From contig CABUHI010000022.1 in the NCBI GenBank assembly GCA_902491345.1, positions 1 to 25,358 on the forward strand: DNA of 25,358 nt, written 5' to 3'. The notes below the pieces were generated by a model, which did no database searches, was not told the DNA's origin, and worked only from the letters and a program-made list of their open reading frames with translations. The translations under genes and the position numbers were made by a program. This document shows positions 23,892 to 25,358 of this stretch, piece by piece (position 1 is the first letter of the stretch; the number at the start of each line of letters is the position of its first letter). This stretch comes from an uncultured Collinsella sp. Its GTDB lineage: Bacteria; Actinomycetota; Coriobacteriia; Coriobacteriales; Coriobacteriaceae.

Positions 23892-24318
23892 CTTCGCAGG
23901 GCGGCTATCAGCGACTTGCTGCTCATCGTCATATCACGACGGCCAATTCTGGGTCGGGCTGGCGGAGCACGTCGAGGACGGAAGGTACGGCGTCGCCCGC
24001 ATCGTCTTCGGCGCGGAGCCGTCCGATGAGGAGATTCTGCGATTCGTTACAAGCGAATGGGAGAAGCTCTCGTTCTTCGGCGACAAGGCCACTGAAACAA
24101 GCAAGCCCGCGAAGAACCCCAAGCGGCGCGCTCGCGAGGCGGCGAAGGCCCTTAAACGGCCCGCTGTGAGCACCAAGGCACAACAGGCGCTCGCGGCACA
24201 GCGGGAAGCGATGAAGCGGGAGTCGGCTCAAGCAAGAAGTCAGCGTCGCGCGGATGAGGCGGAGGCGCGCTTCGAGCAGCGGAAGTTGAAGCGCAAGCAG
24301 AAACATCGCGGGCACTGA
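23827..24318 (+). CDS. YjdF-family (DUF2992) protein, start region damaged
   Basis: From YHDGQFWVGLAEHVEDGRYG the frame is a clear YjdF/DUF2992 protein: RIVFGAEPSDEEILRFV, NPKRRAREAAKALK, VSTKAQQALAAQREAMK and a very basic end RKLKRKQKHRGH. Family members normally begin only 5-10 residues before the HDGQFW motif. In this frame the only start codon is ATG 23827, 65 nt inside the preceding gene, giving an atypical 36-residue extension. In the neighbouring frame TTG 23916 reads LLLIV, and removing base 23931 would join it as IVYHDGQFW, the usual family beginning. So a one-base insertion is likely, or the 5' end was lost. In Bacilli yjdF is controlled by an azaaromatic-sensing riboswitch; I see none here. 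Confidence 0.75.
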   Translation: MPSWQSSSVGAACGPAANKATSFAGRLSATCCSSSYHDGQFWVGLAEHVEDGRYGVARIVFGAEPSDEEILRFVTSEWEKLSFFGDKATETSKPAKNPKRRAREAAKALKRPAVSTKAQQALAAQREAMKRESAQARSQRRADEAEARFEQRKLKRKQKHRGH

Positions 24319-24479
24319 TCGCCATTTGCAGCAAGGCAAACCATATACAGCAGCGGCGCCAGTTCCACTTGAAGCCGACGCCGCGCAGACGCTAATGGTG
24401 ACGGCTATGCACGGGCACGGTCGCGCCACCGCACTTCACAGCTTGTTTCTCAAGTATTTGGGACGCACACGCGGCGTTC

Positions 24480-24502
24480 AAAAATGCGGAGCGACTCCGC
24501 AT
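24480..24502 (-). terminator. Rho-independent terminator of the toxin-like gene
   Basis: On minus: ATGCGGAG, loop TCG, CTCCGCAT, then TTTTGAACG; with the last stem base the tail has five T. It lies 25 bases past the stop of the gene ending at 24527. Confidence 0.85.
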
Positions 24503-24526
24503 GGCTCGAGACTGAGCCGAGGTGCC

Positions 24527-24976
24527 CTACTTCTCGCCCTCCAGCAGCCCCACGATACGGTCGATGTCGACGGCAAAGCGAGGCCTTCCCTCGCGCTCGT
24601 AGCGGTCGAGGTATGCCTGGCACTCGGAGACAATGCGCTTGGTGTTGCCGTCGATGATGCGCTGGAGCGTCTCGTAGTAGGCCGAGCCCTCGGTCCTGAA
24701 GCGGCGCTGGTAGGACTTGGTTATGGGAAACATCTTGATGTAGTGGATGCCGTGGCGGCAGCCGGGGCGCGTCGTGGGGCGGGGTGGCAACGCAAAGTAC
24801 TGGTCTTTGGGCACGTTAGGGGCGATGTTGGAACGCAGCGGCACGGCAAAGTCCCTGCGCTTCCCGCGGAAACGCAGCTTCACCACCACGATGCAGGGAC
24901 GATTGTGCTTAAGCATGAGCTCGCGGTCGCCATCGACGAGGTCGAAGAAGTCCTGGGAGATGGATACGATCTTCAT
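24527..24976 (-). CDS. ToxN/TenpN-like type III toxin candidate
   Basis: 149 aa from ATG 24976, with AAGGGGG 8 nt upstream; in-frame ATGs at 24994 and 25012 lie in the structured leader and have no such site. MKIVSISQDFFDLVDGDREL is followed by NRPCIVVVKLRFRGKRRDFA, VPLRSNIAPN, GIHYIKMFPITKSYQRRF and a helical end (YYETLQRIIDGNTKRIVSEC). The pattern 'short N-terminal strand - RPyIvvVlk - yaVPLrSni - IkmfPi' is that of ToxN/AbiQ/TenpN endoribonucleases of type III toxin-antitoxin systems. In that family a structured antitoxin RNA is encoded directly upstream, and a structured leader exists here. A plain hypothetical protein of unknown role remains possible. Confidence 0.6.
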   Translation of the reverse strand: MKIVSISQDFFDLVDGDRELMLKHNRPCIVVVKLRFRGKRRDFAVPLRSNIAPNVPKDQYFALPPRPTTRPGCRHGIHYIKMFPITKSYQRRFRTEGSAYYETLQRIIDGNTKRIVSECQAYLDRYEREGRPRFAVDIDRIVGLLEGEK

Positions 24977-25001
24977 CGGTTGCGCCCCCTTCATACGAAG
25001 C

Positions 25002-25025
25002 GGGGCCCGCATCGCTGCAGGCCCC
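25002..25025 (-). terminator. GC-rich hairpin just before the toxin-like gene
   Basis: GGGGCC (25002-25007) pairs with GGCCCC (25020-25025); two further G-C pairs close a 6-nt loop. On minus it stands 25 nt before the ATG at 24976. In type III toxin-antitoxin loci a leaky terminator occupies this position between antitoxin RNA and toxin gene, but no U-run follows here. Confidence 0.4.
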
Positions 25026-25030
25026 TACAG

Positions 25031-25120
25031 GTGGGCGATATTCTACGCCTTTCGGCACCCCGTCGCCCACGGAGGTTAAACGTACACGTAAGCCGTACTC
25101 TGAAAGCCGCGGCTTCCGGC
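25031..25120 (-). ncRNA. Structured leader RNA, possible type III antitoxin
   Basis: On minus an 8-bp stem GTGGGCGA/TCGCCCAC (bases 25070-25063 and 25038-25031) encloses an inner 3-4 bp stem GCC-GAAA-GGC (25056-25047) with a GNRA tetraloop, separated by internal loops. Upstream are a GC palindrome (25104-25115) and a GTAC/GTAC pair (25082-25098). The RNA would begin near 25120 from the extended -10 promoter. The tandem repeats usual for ToxI/TenpI antitoxins are not obvious, so the antitoxin role is a guess based on position. Confidence 0.4.
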
Positions 25121-25237
25121 AAGTAGTTTATACCACGAAAGGTCGCTTTCGATGCGCCTAGCTCGCAAAATAACACTCGCTGGGCCGTCACCCCTGATCT
25201 TCTCGACCGCCTCCTCCGGGTACTTATTGCGTGCCAC
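25076..25237 (-). pseudogene. 5' stub of a TetR-family regulator
   Basis: GTG 25237 has GGAGG 5 nt upstream and reads VARNKYPEEAVEKI, a typical start of TetR-family regulators (MARNKYPEETVxKIL...). After this the expected helix-turn-helix (xLFxxKGYxxTSIxDI) is absent; the frame runs into unrelated residues and stops at 25076. It appears to be the cut-off beginning of a regulator joined to the leader of the toxin-like gene, whose promoter lies inside this frame. Confidence 0.5.
25127..25135 (-). promoter_or_regulatory. Extended -10 promoter for leader RNA and toxin-like gene
   Basis: On minus TGGTATAAA, an extended -10 element (TGN before TATAAA). No -35 match is seen at the usual distance, which extended -10 promoters tolerate. 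Expected start is near 25120. Confidence 0.45.
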
Positions 25238-25358
25238 GGGCACCTCCGTCCTTATTATCACGAAAAATACCATGAGAGGCGTGCGGGTCGAGAAGGGCTG
25301 GCGCCAAAAGAGCCCAACGGCCGTTACGGCTTCGTTAGAAACGCGCCCCACCATGGAT

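Noticed and set aside
23917..23960. yjdF (NiCo/azaaromatic) riboswitch before the YjdF-family gene
   Set aside because: There is almost no leader: the previous gene ends only about 40 bases before the conserved part of the protein, too short for the aptamer.
24326..25126. 266-aa plus-strand frame opposite the toxin-like gene
   Set aside because: Shadow frame that covers the terminator, the gene and the structured leader of the minus strand without any recognisable motif.

Overview
The window looks like a chromosomal segment of a high-GC, gut-type actinobacterium of the Coriobacteriia, most like Collinsella. That call is an inference from GC-rich codon use, Gram-positive surface features (lipobox, Tat signal, LAxTG-type anchor), a TCGAAC-N4-GTTCGA box and the mix of gene families. 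No rRNA or marker gene fixes the species. Roughly the first 20.6 kb is ordinary, densely coding chromosome. The last 4.7 kb is a decayed accessory region.

Layout. (1) 1-4625, minus strand: a MacB-like ABC transporter (ATPase fused to permease, 3' end outside the window). Upstream of it is an operon of a 48-aa CXXC micropeptide, a NapH-like membrane ferredoxin and a TlpA-like thioredoxin lipoprotein, which together look like an electron relay to extracytoplasmic thiols. (2) 4716-6538, plus strand: an OmpR-type response regulator and histidine kinase, divergent from the redox operon and a plausible controller of it. (3) 6606-12153: a LuxR-type regulator, then a 1461-aa Tat-exported, wall-anchored surface protein. 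(4) 12360-13536: a zinc-ribbon/DUF6273-like membrane protein whose reading frame is broken at a run of six G. (5) 13693-14517, minus: a small XRE regulator and a four-helix membrane protein behind a strong sigma-70-type promoter. (6) 14774-16156, plus: an intact AAA ATPase with a DUF234-like nuclease end, preceded by a symmetric inverted-repeat array that runs through its ribosome binding site. (7) 16316-20599: a divergent type IIA topoisomerase pair (ParE/ParC-like) with a LexA-type box upstream, closed by a strong hairpin.

(8) 20600-25358 is accessory and eroded. It holds a 3 x 19-bp tandem repeat leading into fragments of a second ATPase, a flavodoxin-fold NAD(P)H:FMN reductase, the 3' remnant of a DUF4143 ATPase, a frame-broken unknown gene, a bPH_4 membrane protein, a YjdF-family protein with a damaged start, a ToxN/TenpN-like toxin candidate behind a structured leader RNA and with a clean terminator, and the 5' stub of a TetR regulator.

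The points most worth following are the repeat arrays abutting the start codons of two different ATPase loci, the structured RNA plus toxin-like gene at 24.5-25.1 kb, the SOS-type box at the topoisomerase operon, and the homopolymer frameshift at 12440-12445.
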